Positions 37,239 to 50,022 of a stretch of 64,000 bases of DNA are shown piece by piece. The notes beneath the pieces are model-generated. The model was given only the letters and a program-made list of their open reading frames with translations. It was not told the origin of the DNA and did no database searches. Numbering within the stretch: position 1 is the stretch's first letter; each line of letters begins with the position of its first letter. This DNA comes from Phycomyces nitens (lineage: Eukaryota; Mucoromycota; Mucoromycetes; Mucorales; Phycomycetaceae), in assembly GCA_022702545.1 (NCBI GenBank), contig JAHRBC010000004.1:5858001-5922000 (forward strand), read 5' to 3'. The position numbers and the translations under genes were made by a program.

Positions 37239-37718
37239 GGTGTTAGATGGAGGAGGATTGGAGCTGCGTAATGAGATTGAATAAGATTAAATCCAGAAAA
37301 TATAGAAATATAGAATATGAAATCGGCAGGGCCTGTTTTTTCGGGTCTCGTTTTGGATAGTTGATCAAGGTCAAAGTCACGCATGACGTTGCTTTTTATT
37401 TTATTTTATATTTTATTTTATATTTTATATTTTTTGTATTGAGGATTTGGGATTGATAAATAAATAAATAAAATACATAAATTAATAGTGTTGTCTTTTA
37501 CATTTAATTTATTTTTAGCCCTCTTGACTTACTTCTCCGCGTGGCAACCAGAAACACAAAGGGGAGGGGAGTGTGACGAGCAAGTCACATGAGTATGGCT
37601 ATTTGTGACACACACACACACAAAAGTATACAAAATGTTTGTCCTAAAAATACAATCAGAGTGCAGGCTGAAAGTATAAAAGACAAGTGATTACAATTTA
37701 AAGCTCTCTATCTCTCCC
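37239..37718. promoter_or_regulatory. divergent promoter region, TOR / Crz1-like gene
   Basis: A 480-bp spacer between two outward-facing starts, with T-rich repeats at 37391-37440 and CA repeats at 37609-37622. TATAAAAG at 37675-37682 lies 37 bp before the ATG at 37719 and is the likely TATA box of the zinc-finger gene. Confidence 0.5.
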
Positions 37719-38918
37719 ATGAATCCTCAATTCTCCTCTACCTGGTTTGCCCAGAGTGACATCACGTCCACTTCTTCTTCTTCTGCTGCATCGTTGGCAG
37801 AAATGTCCTATCTGGACAATGGCTTTCTTCCTCAGGACACCATGTATGTCCCATCGCCAACCCAATATCCACTCCAGTTCTCCCCTAGTCATTCACCATT
37901 CCCACAGCAGGATATATATGCAGAACCAGCCTTAGCCGGCTATCCTCTCTCCCAGTCCCCTAATTTCCACACTGTTGCTCTTGAAGGCACTGCCCAGCAC
38001 ACACTGGTCGCTCCTCTTCCCGAAGGCCTCAACCATTCCCCGCTCTTCAATCACCGTGCAAGTATGCCTGCCTTTGGAAGTGCTCGACACACCCTGCCTG
38101 TCCACGCACTCAGTCTGGATATCCAACCCTGCATTTCCATCACTGAACCAACACCAATCCGCCAAAGACAGATCCCCGAACTCGCCTTGGCAGATCAACT
38201 CATTGCTCAGCATGAGCCTGGATCAACCTATGCTCAGAACCTCTACCAGGACCCTTTCGCTCTCCAACCAAACACAGATCCAAACACCTGGCTGTCCTGG
38301 ACTCCCAACAGAGGATCCTCGCCAATATCCGATGTGTTTGGGGATATTTCACTCTCTAGTCCTTCTCCAGAACCCTTATTTGACCTCATGGACAGAGATG
38401 TGTTTGAATCTTTCCAGCATACTCTCAACTCGCTTGTCGAGCCAGTTTACAACGACCCAGGCTTTTTGCCAGTCGCCACCCAAGAGGCCCAGCGGGCACG
38501 CACCCGCCGTCTCTCGGAGCCACCAAAACCAACTGGCCATTGGTCACCACCATCAACACCACCCGTCGAGACTCCTCGTCGCCACAACAGTGCGCGCAGA
38601 CCCCGGTCCTCAAGTAACATTAGCGGTGTGTCTGCCATGTTCCCCTGCACACATCCGGGCTGCAACAAAGTATTCACTCGTCTCTACAATCTGACTTCTC
38701 ATGCCCGCACACACACACCCGATCGGCCGTTCCCTTGCAGCAAGTGCGGCCGGTGTTTTGCTCGCCAGCACGACCGCAATCGCCATGAGAAGCTCCATTG
38801 GGGAGTAAAGCCTTATGCGTGCCATGTATGCTCAAAGGCATTCGTGCGCATGGATGCTCTTAATCGCCATCTTCGGGTTGAGAACGGGTGCAGCCAGGCC
38901 TCTGGATCTGAACACTAA
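37719..38918 (+). CDS. C2H2 zinc-finger transcription factor, Crz1-like
   Basis: A single exon of 399 residues. Residues 1-300 are Ser/Pro/Gln-rich and look like an activation or regulatory region. From residue 307 there are three C2H2 fingers: CTHPGCNKVFTRLYNLTSHARTH, CSKCGRCFARQHDRNRHEKLH and a third, CHVCSKAFVRMDALNRHLRVENGC, with a Cys in place of the last His. The spelling FARQHDRNRH and the C-terminal DALNRH are characteristic of calcineurin-responsive Crz1/CrzA factors. No clear PxIxIT docking motif is recognised, so calcineurin control is inference. It is intron-free, unlike nearly all its neighbours, and GC-richer. Confidence 0.8.
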   Translation: MNPQFSSTWFAQSDITSTSSSSAASLAEMSYLDNGFLPQDTMYVPSPTQYPLQFSPSHSPFPQQDIYAEPALAGYPLSQSPNFHTVALEGTAQHTLVAPLPEGLNHSPLFNHRASMPAFGSARHTLPVHALSLDIQPCISITEPTPIRQRQIPELALADQLIAQHEPGSTYAQNLYQDPFALQPNTDPNTWLSWTPNRGSSPISDVFGDISLSSPSPEPLFDLMDRDVFESFQHTLNSLVEPVYNDPGFLPVATQEAQRARTRRLSEPPKPTGHWSPPSTPPVETPRRHNSARRPRSSSNISGVSAMFPCTHPGCNKVFTRLYNLTSHARTHTPDRPFPCSKCGRCFARQHDRNRHEKLHWGVKPYACHVCSKAFVRMDALNRHLRVENGCSQASGSEH

Positions 38919-39338
38919 AAAAAAAGTGTGAATTCTCATACCCCTCCTCCTCCGCCTCCTCCCCTCTTCCCCTCCATCTTCATACATACAAATTGTGTAA
39001 TTCCATTCAATTCTATATATATAATATGCATATATATATCTATATATGCATATTCGCCTCTCATCATATATCTGGCATACTATCTCTATTGTTCTCAACT
39101 CTATCGTGTAAATAATACCTTAATAAATAATAAAAATATAAAGAAATAAAAAATATTTTTGCTTATTATATAAATACAGTAATGACAGAACATTTGTGCG
39201 ACCCATAATCGTTTGCCTTGTAAGATTCATCGTACAATCTGAACCCTAAACTGGAAATATTTATTGTGTAAAGATGGTTGAATTAGATTCGCACAGAGCT
39301 GGAGTTGACGGACTTTCCCAGTGTGGAAACGGTGGATA
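38919..39338. other. 3' flank of the zinc-finger gene
   Basis: Pyrimidine-rich (CCT) tract at about 38940-38980 and TA-rich tracts after it. AATAAA motifs near 39122 and 39143 may serve as polyadenylation signals. No gene is seen. Confidence 0.5.
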
Positions 39339-40046
39339 CAGTGATTTCAAATAGTGATTTCTCATCATCCAAAAAGAAATAAATGGGAAAAAAGAGAGTA
39401 ATGGCCAACCAATGAAGCTCACTAGCTATAGACACCAAAATATAGCTCCCAGACTATTTGGATATCTTTTTAATACGAGCCTTCAAAGATATGCTTTTTA
39501 TATATACGAAATGCCTTGTTTTCGCATCAAATATTATTAGAGAGATAGTTTTTGGTGAATGGCGATTAAAGGAGGTGTGATTTGTATGCTTGAAATACAG
39601 TTGCACTAAATCTAGTGCAATGTGCATTTTCAGCAAGAATTATAGATAAAAAAAATATTCTTGAGGAACCAGCCTTTTGATACTATACAAACAAGGGTCC
39701 TCTTGACAAGATATCATGATATAGCATGGCAACAGTACCATATGGACCCTGCAAATCTCTTTAACAGAAAAACAAATGTTTGTTATCAAGGCTAATCAAA
39801 GTTGGCAGAAGTTACTAGATTTAATAGCTCATCTTTTTACAACATTATTAATCGTAAATGTCAAAGGCAGATCCTGGCGTATTCCATATCTTGGAACGGT
39901 TTTTTCCACAATTTGTCATTATTATTAATATTAATATTAATATTAATATTAATATTTACTTTTGAAAACAAATAATAGAAAATTGCAGACCTTTTTATTA
40001 GTAATCTTGGTCGATATGATCCAAAATACAATCCAAAACATGTCTT
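39339..40046 (+). repeat. left terminal inverted repeat arm
   Basis: The reverse complement matches 41931-42612 over nearly the full length, with small indels, for example in the TTAATA microsatellite at about 39921-39956. Confidence 0.88.
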
Positions 40047-41930
40047 TTATTATTATTATTATTATTATTATTAGTGCTGATATTTGATTAAATGATCGTC
40101 AAATCCGTAAAATATTACTCGAGAATTACAAATAGATCCAAACAATATTGATTTATTCTAATGAGCTACTTTTATCTTTTGAATACTTTCCAAACTTCCA
40201 CCCACATTGACCGGAAATAGTTTTGCCTTTTAGCTACAACAAATATAAAGTTTATGTGGCAAATTATTTATGGCTAGTATTCAATAAACAATCCAGCAAG
40301 TCCACTAATGTTTCTGTTGTTCATCACAACAGTTCTTTATAAATAAACTTGAATATGATCAACTGTTTGCGCCAAAAATAAAGGTGCTGCAGATAAATAT
40401 GCTTTAAAGGATATTAACAACAAAAAGTAACCAACTTTTCTGTCCACAAAAGCGCCTATGGTATCATTGGCTTATCTGAATCTTCCAGAAAATTGTTTTC
40501 TAAACTGCTAGGTTCCAGCTGCACAACTCTATATAAATATATCTACAACCATGATGCTCTATAAAGACCAGTGTCTATCATTAGTTTCCTGTACAGAAAC
40601 CCTTTTTTATATATCACAAATGATTTTTGGGCTGCAGAAAGTATAATGATACATGAGAAATATGTATATCATTTAACTAGATGCAAATAGAATGGGTTCC
40701 AAGTAAACTGTTTGGTAAAAGTATATCCAGAACTTTATATGATGCACAGTCTTTGTAAAGACCCAAGAGGCCAAAGATGTATGATCAAGTGGGTCTTATA
40801 AACTCATGGACATCTTTTCGGCAGAAAGACTTCAAATTACACGGCCTTATTAGGTAGTTTAACAAGCTTTATCAATATACCGATCTAAAGATTATACTTT
40901 TGATTGATGGCTGCTCAGGAAGAGCAAAAAAAGGGCCAGGATTTTTGAGGAGGTCGGTTTACCATCACAGATCTTGTGGGCGTGGGATCAAGGGAAACGT
41001 GGGTGACAAACATGAAAGACAACGATGGATCGAACCTTAATATCAAATAAGCATATTCTTCTTCTTACTAGTCGAAACAACTCTTTGGCCCCACTAGAGT
41101 ATTAAATCCTAAATTATTTCTACCTGCTAGCAACTTTGTTTTTAATTATCTTCAAAAAAAAACCATTAAGAACACAAATATTTTTAGATAAAGAGTCTTG
41201 GAATTAAGGTGTGCAGCTCATAAAAGCCCCCAATACCAACATAAATAGAAAGACGTATCACGTCGTTTAAACTTAAACAGGTTTTTTTTTTCAAATCTTT
41301 ATTTTATGATTCTTACATACTGTCTCGTACTAATAGTTTTCTTGCATACTTGTATTAGTCAAGGTCTATTCTTTCCTTACGCGTCAGTCGGAAAACAAAC
41401 GCACCCAAAGACACGGTAGGATCAGTATTGATAAACTGCATCTTGCAAACCCTTGTTGAAAAGAGAGAGAAAACTCGTTGGCTATGTATTTTTTATTGTC
41501 AAAGTAAAAGACGGTTACAGGTATCTGTTTTTTATCAATATTTTGACAATAATAATAAAAAAGGGTTGAGGCGTATTTGATCAAAAGATCAAGTACAAGG
41601 GATATATTTGTCCAGTTTTGTTGAGAATTGTAACCAGCCCAAAGATAGATGTCCAAAAAGAAGAAAAAGGGTATAATGAAGCCATTCAACCCATAAAATA
41701 AATAAATATATATATTTTTGTTCATTTCTCAATACAAGAAAAGAAAAAACAATGATTCTGCTTTTATTTATTTATTTCAACGTAGATTAAATGAAATACT
41801 TGTCATCTTTCAGGGGCAATAATTTTCGTAGTGTCATCAAAATAGTTTTTGGGCATAAACATAAGCAGCCAATAGCTGTATCAAGTCTCTAATGTAAAAC
41901 TAATATCGTTTGATTTCTTTGGACATAACT

Positions 41931-42612
41931 AAAGATATGTTTTGGATTGTATTTTGGATCATATCGACCAAGATTACTAATAAAAAGGTCTGCAATTTTC
42001 TATTATTTGTTTTCAAAAGTAAATATTAATATTAATATTAATATTAATAATAATGACAAATTGTGGAAAGACGGATCCAAGATATGGAATACGCCAGGAT
42101 CTACCTTTGACATTTACGATTAGTAATGTTGTAAAAAGATGAGCTATTAAATCTAGTAACTTCTGCCAACTTTGATTAGCCTTGATAACAAACATTTGTT
42201 TTTCTGTTAAAGAGATTTACAGGGTCCATATGGTACTGTTGCCATGTTATATCATGATATCTTGTCAAGAGGACCCTTGTTTGTATAGTATCAACAGGCT
42301 GGTTCCTCAAGAATATTTTTTTTATCTATAATTCTTGCTGAAAATGCACATTGCACTAGATTTAGTGCAACTGTATTTCAAGCATACAAATCACACCTCC
42401 TTTAATCGCCATTCACCAAAAACTATCTCTCTAATAATCTTTGATGTGACAAAAAAAAAGCATATCTTTAAAGGCTCGTATTAGGAATATACCCAATAGT
42501 CTGGGAGCTATATTTTGGTGTCTATAGCTGGTGAGCTTCATTGGTTGGCCATTACTCTCTTTTTTCCCATTTATTTCTTTTTGGATGATGAGAAATCACT
42601 TTGAAATCACTG
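41931..42612 (-). repeat. right terminal inverted repeat arm
   Basis: Mirror copy of the left arm, ending GAAATCACTG followed by TA. Confidence 0.88.
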
Positions 42613-45600
42613 TACATGCTTGTACATTCCTGCATGAGCTGATAAAACCCTTGTACCGCGCCTGAGTAACATCAGTTAAATAGGCTTCTCTTTTCCGTAG
42701 TTGTAAACTATAATTCTTAGTTATACATGTTTGTGTTTGGAACTGCCTTGACATTGAAATCTGGGATAAGAATTTCGATGAATATTCTGTTAATTCCATT
42801 GCTTTTTTTTTTTTTGGCTTAATATTCTGCCCATAATTCTGCAGCTTTTCTTCTTCTTCTTCTTCTTCTTCTTCTTCTTCTTCTTCTTCTTTGGTTTATT
42901 TCTGGGTATTTTGCTGACATACGCTGATCATTAGGACGACGAGGTGGATTTATAACTTTGTACATTTATGGTTATGAAACTACAGTGTCTGACAAAGAAC
43001 ATGACAGTCACTTGTTATAGTGAGCAAATTGGCACATTCATTTCAAAAGCGTCAAGTCGCCGTTTCAAGATCTAATGTCGTCCAAAAATGAACTTGTATA
43101 CAAAAACCTTATTTATTTTTACTTGCTTGGTGATTACCAAAGGTCCATATTTATTTATAAAAAAAAAAGAGAGTTGTTCTGCTGATGAAAGATAAAGAAG
43201 TAGTCAATTCAATAATAGACACCCATAGTCAATGCACTATTTTCCGGGAAAACTCTAGACTCTTTAATAAATCTAATTATACATATATTAGACATTGTCT
43301 CTAATGGTAATGATGAGAAAACTATATTTTCTTCTCTGTTTTCCTTTTAGTAAGAGTTCAAGTGCTTCAGGTGCTGGAAAACAATTAGATATTGTCATCT
43401 GTGCGACAAGGAAAGGGTCTAATGTTACGGTGAGGGTCCTGAAAGGATTCTGAGAAAAAATCAGGCCGTCATTGTATTATTGATCTCGAGGTGATCGGTG
43501 TGTATATCTCGTATATTTCCTTTGAGTTAGACCCGACTGAGAAATTCTAGTCAACATTAAGATAAGGGAACCAAGGCTATAAAAATAAATCTCGGTAATA
43601 AATAGTAAATTATCTCATATTTTAGAACGTTTACGAGTGTCTTTTAAAATAATTATTAATTGTGTGTATGTGTGTGTGTGGTGACTAGAACGAGTTTGTA
43701 GGTATTTGATTTTATTCAAACGGTCCATATTATAAACCGATTATTCCAAAAAAAAATGTTGAGCACTTCGAAAAAAAAAACAAGCATTACGGATTAAAGG
43801 TAGGACAAAATATCTTTCTTTTTTTATAATATACATATTCACATAGTTGGGGTGCTTTGTACAATGTCATTCAGAACAATGATATTTCTAGAGGGATAAC
43901 AGACTGAAGAGAAATGGACAAGTGACAGACTGCAAGGTACTTGGGTCAATTGTTCTCAGGCATGCAGATATGGTTACCATGGAGATGTTTGGTGACCCAT
44001 TATAAAATAATTTAAGCCGACTGTGGGGACATCAAAAAAAATTGAATCAGATAATAATTTTGTCATGGATACCTCTTCCACTGATATGCTGTAGATATTT
44101 GCAATCGGTGGCAATAACCCCGCTCTGTTTAGATCAATAAACGATAAACTCAACCTCTTCTTGCTGTAGACCTAGGGAATCTACAATAATTCCAATTGAT
44201 ATTCTTGGGCCAGAATATGATTGTAGACCCACTGATACTAGACTGGCATGTAAGAGGCATCAAGAGGGCCTTGGGCTTTGGAACGTAGAAGAAGGCTGGC
44301 CTTTATTTTCTGTTTATGGGGAATAGCTATACTCCAGAGTTTGGGTTTGGTTACTTTATCAGAAATATGTGCGACAGAAAGTATTTATAAATAAACAAAT
44401 TCAAAATATACAACATTTCTATATCTTTTTGGGATCACGCCAACCCTTTTATCTCAGAATAACCATAAATGGGGCCTAAAAAGAGAATGGAGCGAAATAG
44501 GTAAATATTGATGTGGTGTAACAGCACAATGTCTTACAGACATTCCAAGGTTACTGTATAATGGTGACATGTAATAAAGCATGTGACATGAAGAATTGAA
44601 CAAGAAAAAGGTGTGCAGTAAGGGGATCTCTCTCAAGGGGTGGTGGTGGTGGTGGTGGTTGTGGTGGCTGTGGTGGAATCTGCACATATAAATTCTGTAT
44701 AGCTCACAATACTTGTCAAATGGTATTAAAATATTCGTGAATAGAACCTTTGTATCAAGATGGTACTTTGAAGACAAGGAATTGAAAGCTAATAAGCTAT
44801 GTGGAGAAAACAAAAAGTTAATTCCATCAGGCCGGGATTAGCTAAATTATGCTGCTATGATACCGTACCTACTGAACAAAATATCAATCATCATGGTAAC
44901 ACTTGGAAATATTAATAGTTTAAAATATTTATATACATATAATTTATGCACTTGATAAAAAGTCTCCTAGTAACACAATGTGTGATCTCGGTTTTAAAAA
45001 AACAGAAACCCTTTTTTTTTTATATACCTACTCGTCCAAGTGTTTATTAGCTTAATGTCCAGTCATTGCTTTGGTGCAAGTTGCCTGGAAATTGATAATA
45101 TCAAGACACTGGCACTTATGTACCAACGAAAAGAGCATAGTAAAAAAAGAAAGTGCCCATGCATTCAATAATCGGTGGTCATTCTTCAGAACACATGAAT
45201 CAATTCTCCTTTTATTGTTATTTCTTCTCGTTTTCCCTCTCTTTCCATTGATCTACCAAACGAAATCCAACCAAACTAGTACCTGCATTATGTATTATGG
45301 CCATCTAAAAACAAGTCACAGACACCCAAACTCTAAATAGATTGAATATGACCAAGGGACATTGTCTTTATCTTATTGTGTTTATAGTCGTTGAAATTCA
45401 ATTAAACCATTTCAGAGCACAGTTGTTGAAATAGGTCAAACCGATGTATATTTGTATTCTACAATAAAAATAAACAAGAGTACGGTCAAATATCAAGGTT
45501 CCTTTTTTAGTACTAATTGTATCCATGAAATACTGAAATAGACCGTGTGTTTTATATCATAATAGCACATGAATATCTCTCTTTACAATTCCTATTTACA

Positions 45601-47091
45601 GTTCGCCCTCTCTCACTAAACGTACAAATATCTTATTGCAGGTTTAGTCTTTCTATCATTCTCGTATTTTGATGATTTCACCATTCATATATGGACAGCA
45701 AAACCAAATTAAATATTCTCAATTTGATCAATTTTTTATATATTATATTTGCCTTCAAAACTCATATCCATGCCCATTATCTAGACTAAACATCAAGATT
45801 TGAATCTAGATTAGCCCCCCCAAAAAAAAAGACAAACACTTTATTTGACAGCCTCAAAATATTCTCATGGCTGGATTTTATGGTTGTCTTTATATATTTT
45901 TTATTGAATTAAAAATAAAATTTGGTGTTATTTTAAATATTCAAGACACTATTGCTGCATTTGGTTTGGGCAAAAGAGCAATTCATCAAGAGAGAGAGAG
46001 AGAGGAGGGAGAGGAGGGGGGGCTTGTGCAAAACAATGTTTGCAGTCAAATTTGATATTGATGCTATTCTATTAGCAGTAATGCCAAATTGGCCCTACTG
46101 GTTATAGATTTTAACTTTGCTCCAAAAAAAAACAAACGATGTAATATGAATAGTTTGATTTTGAGCATGGTCACCTAGACTGTCTGATATTCAAGTGGGA
46201 TCAATATATCTCTTGATTTTGTCTTTTAATAGACACTAGCATGAGAAATTCAATAGAGAAACATATATAAATATATATATCCAAAAAGTTAAATATATGG
46301 TTTCAGTTTAAGCTTTCTTGTCAATTTCAGAAATAACCAATCTAATAGAGAAATATGACCATATTATACCCAGAAACCAGGTCGTTTGTGCGTAAATCAT
46401 TTCAGAGTCTTTGTAATCCTCCGGGCAGCGAAACTTGAGGGAGTATAAGAGGAGCAAAATTATACGTTTTGGTCAAAAAATATGTGGCACACAAGTGAAG
46501 TTTGAGGATAAGTAAAATTAGAAAATCAATGGCTGGATATTTTATTGGCTGTTAAATATAAATATGGCTGCTGTACAGTTAAAAATAAATATTTGTATTT
46601 TAAATTCATTTCTGGAAAATGTTTAAAAGAATAGAGTTTGTTTCAAAATAAAAGAAAATGTGGATTCAAATAAGAAGCTTTTGTAATCATCATTTGTACG
46701 CATATTTCAATCAGGCTGATGGAACTAGCTATCCTGGTAATAGCAGATTATAATATCTAATAATCTAAAGCACTCTTAAAATAACCAATTCTGTTTATAA
46801 CAAAATTCTAGTTGTACCGATATTAATTCACGGTAAATGATGGCTTGAAAGCAGTGGCTTTTACATTTAGCTTTTTTTGTGTGAACTCCTTCATATAGCA
46901 AATTATAATTTAAAAATATCGTAATCAAACTTGGTCCAAACAATGCTCACTTTTGAATCGTAATTGATCAATTGTCATTGTTCTTTCAATTCTCCAAGCC
47001 CGAATTCGAGACCCAATCTAGTTTATGAGTGCCAGATTTTATTATTACTATAGAATATACAGAGTTTTATTCATATCATCAAATCAAACAG
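42613..47091. other. 4.5-kb AT-rich region without supported genes
   Basis: It holds several simple repeats: (CTT)n at 42847-42891, TG repeats near 43665, (GGT)n at 44638-44668 and GA-rich sequence at about 45991-46020. Open frames here are short and unrecognisable. I see no transposase, tRNA or conserved exon. Confidence 0.5.
42847..42891. repeat. (CTT)n microsatellite
   Basis: About 15 tandem CTT units. Confidence 0.95.
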
Positions 47092-48751
47092 TTAATTCTT
47101 ATTGACCAAACGGCCTTCTTCTTGGTCAATGGCCCACTCGACTGCTTCTTCAACATGTTTACACACTGCATCGGCTGGATAAATCAAAGAGTTTCCAGGC
47201 TCAGTAAACACACCCGTGCGCACAAGAATACTTGTCCAACCATAGGCATTTGCTCCCTTGATGTCAGCTGCTGGGTTGTCACCAACAGCATACACTCGAG
47301 GCTTTGATTCATCAGAACAACCACCAGGAGCCAGGTTCTTAATTACGTGCTCAGCATAGGCGTACGTAGTCCCATGAGGTTTACCAAATGAAGTCGAACG
47401 AAGCTTTTGGTCAGTCAGGGTCTCGTAAAGTTGCTCCAAAGCGACCTTGAATGATCCTTGGCCAAGTCTGGGTGCAGGAAAGTCTGTACTCCAGATCTAG
47501 ATGACATTGTGAGATTGGCTATTGAATGATTAGGCATGTCACTTACAATATCGTTCTATATATATATATATATATCAATAAATCAGTTTGTATGTTAGTG
47601 TGGTAATAGACAAAGATGCCGGTTTGGCAGTCTCTCTAAACCTTACATTAGAGAAATACAGTGGGATCTGTTGGCTAGTAAAATCGGCCTTTTGGGTACC
47701 AATGACACCGTTCTGTGCACAAACAGCATCCAAGACAATCTGAAGGTCGCGACCCCCTTAAAAAAAAAGACATGAGAATTATCATTGATTTCTTTTAGTA
47801 ATATTGTATTACAATCCCGGGCATCATGGAACATCATTACGGCATCAATTGGCATCTTTGGGACATCATGCTTTTGGTAAAAGTTAATATCTTGCATTTC
47901 TTTTTCACATCTTCTTTACCTTTACTGGGGTATTGAATGTTGGAGGGGTAAATGGCCACACAGACGGGTTCCACTGTTGAATGTCGTCTGGTGTCAAGAT
48001 ATTCTCAAAACCGTACCTAATTACCCATGTTAATTGAAATGTATACACAAACAATTGTCTTACCCTTTGGCCACATCGCGGCAAGACTCTCCTACTCCAC
48101 CAACAATAAGGACCTGTTTGTCCTTGTACTTTTCCACCAAGAGTCTCATGGGAGAATGTGACAGGACAACCTGTTCTGGACGGATCTACGGGACGTCAAG
48201 TTCGTTCAGGGGGTTTGGTTGATCATCTTACTGTACAATACAAAAAATCGTTCTTTATTACCTCGATATCCAGCATCTGGCTAATCTGCTCTGCCTTTTT
48301 TGCTTCTGTCATTCCACCACCGTTTGTCAAGAGGACAAATGGAACGTGTCTAGGTAAATTAAACGTCAAACACACACGTCTGGAACCTTGAAAACAAACC
48401 ATGAAATTTAACGTAAATATTAACCTTTTGGCTGAATTATCACCATTGAGTAAACGCAGGGCACTAGAATTTTAAACAAAAAAAAACATAAAGAGTTGCA
48501 CTTTGGATAGTATGGCTTAAGAAAGAAAGAAAGAGAGTATTCACCGCTTTGCTTCCGGAATAGTACGTTTTCCCTACAAGGTGATGAGTAAATGGCCAAT
48601 GAATGACGATTCGAGATTGTACCTTGATGAGGACACCATCAATGTCAAATGCAAAGGCATAGTTGGGTTTCATTGGTGTATTAACTAGGGTACGCACTAC
48701 TTGGAAACCCACGAGGGGCTTCTTCTTCAAGGCCCGTTGAAATACAAACAT
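47092..48751 (-). CDS. HAD-superfamily hydrolase, HDHD5/CECR5-like
   Basis: Ten exons, in transcript order: 48751-48623, 48573-48545, 48463-48425, 48349-48262, 48185-48064, 48016-47920, 47870-47813, 47756-47647, 47555-47547 and 47496-47092. The product is 361 residues. The N-terminus is basic and hydrophobic, consistent with mitochondrial targeting. HAD motif I is FDIDGVL (Asp36, Asp38), motif II LLTNGGG, the catalytic Lys266 lies in SFGKPHG, and motif IV is VGDNPAAD (Asp300, Asp305). The order and spacing match the CECR5 / yeast YKR070W family, whose substrate is not established. Exon 9 is a 9-nt micro-exon (Asn-Asp-Ile) needed for YFSN-NDI-IWSTDFP. Intron 6 has a TATTAAC branch-point-like motif. 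Confidence 0.92.
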
Positions 48752-49382
48752 TTTCCACTCAAAATGCTTGTTTGAAAGATGGTCAGGCCTTGCATTTTAT
48801 CTTTTTAAATGATTTATTGAGATGACGTCAAGCGAGAAGACGATGATTTCGATCGAGTTAAAGAAGTTTGGTATCTTGCCACCCTCTTTCTGTCACTACA
48901 ATGATAAAGCAATGGAACATAATTATTCACTACTCTATCAGTAATTTGATCAACCTATTCAATCAAGAAAGAGCAACATTTTGACGTATTTAATTGCAGT
49001 GCAACTGATATTGCAAAACATAAGCCTGTCAAGATGTTCTATCAGTTATATATATATATATATATCTCACTCTCCAAGATATATGGAAATGTCGCTGCTC
49101 ATCAGGGTTCCATGAATAAGGCCAAGTGGTATTTCATACATTGACAGATAAATCATAGCCTCCCCTTCCCCCCTGTCAATCATCCCCTTTAAAGATACCC
49201 AAAAAAACAAGGCCCCGGTTCCCAGCCATCACCACCATCATGTTTGGAGGTACTGTTTAACATTCTTAAATGCCCGTCAAAGACCACTGGGTACTCATTG
49301 TAAATGTAAAGGCTAATGTGAAGCTTGTGCATTTTAACCAATTATTATGTACAAAGAGTAGCAGTAAAGAAGATATATGGCT

Positions 49383-50022
49383 CTAATATTCGCCATCGTC
49401 GTCGTCATCGTCATCATCGTCAATGGGATCTAAGCGGCCACTCGAATAGTTTGAGGACGATGGTCGGACATCCTCTTCTGCGCGTTCTCGCTCTCTGTCA
49501 CGCACTCGTGCATTTCGCTTGCTCTTGTTAACATCCTCGCATGCATCAATCCATGCCGAGTAGACATCCACAGGTTCATCAAGCACTAATCATCCGATCC
49601 GAATGAGTCCAACGATCTTTTACATTCAGATAAAAATAGCATATTGAAAATAAAGAATAGACTTGCCGTTAATTGGACATTGCCAGTTCATATCACAGAC
49701 TTTGCACGTCAGATGGCCGACCTTATTTGCCTGATCGCTATTAAATCAACCCCATTAATAAAAATGTCTAAATCGATTATACACAGATTCATTTTTTTAA
49801 AAATAAAATAAACAAGCCTGCTCACAGTTTAACGTCCACACTCTTTTCATGGTTACAAAATAGACAGTTGAATTGAACGTCGAGTCTCTCCTTTAGCTTC
49901 TTTACGACCTTTCTTTTCGCCTTGCGTTTTCCCTAATCAAATCAAGTCCAAAAAAAATCACCCCGGAGGTAAAAGTTAACAACAACAAAACCCTGGTATT
50001 TAGAAGCTATTGTACCTACCAT
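49383..50022 (-). CDS. ELF1: transcription elongation factor Elf1 (ELOF1)
   Basis: Four exons: 50022-50020 (the ATG alone), 49932-49826, 49737-49667 and 49585-49383. The product is 127 residues. The N-terminus GKRKAKRK is the basic tail. The zinc ribbon has Cys24/Cys27 ([15 protein letters not shown]) and Cys48/Cys51 ([10 protein letters not shown]). [12 protein letters not shown] is the conserved helix. The C-terminus is long, Ser/Arg then a poly-Asp run, as in other fungal Elf1 proteins. It binds RNA polymerase II on chromatin and aids passage through nucleosomes. The third intron (49666-49586) must use a GC donor (AACG|GCAAGT) to give IN-VLDEP; the nearest GT option puts a stop in frame. 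The start codon sits alone on a 3-nt coding exon. Confidence 0.93.

Larger units (their letters stand above)
39339..42612. mobile_element. 3.27-kb DNA transposon with ~0.7-kb terminal inverted repeats
   Basis: The ends are CAGTGATTTCAAA...TTTGAAATCACTG, each flanked by TA (39337-39338 and 42613-42614), as in Tc1/mariner-type insertions. The left arm (39339-about 40046) and right arm (about 41931-42612) are long near-identical inverted copies. The roughly 1.9-kb centre has no frame I can recognise as a transposase. Both arms keep the same short frame starting MFVIKANQSWQKLLDL (left + from 39778, right - from 42195). It is probably a non-autonomous or decayed foldback-like member. Confidence 0.85.
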
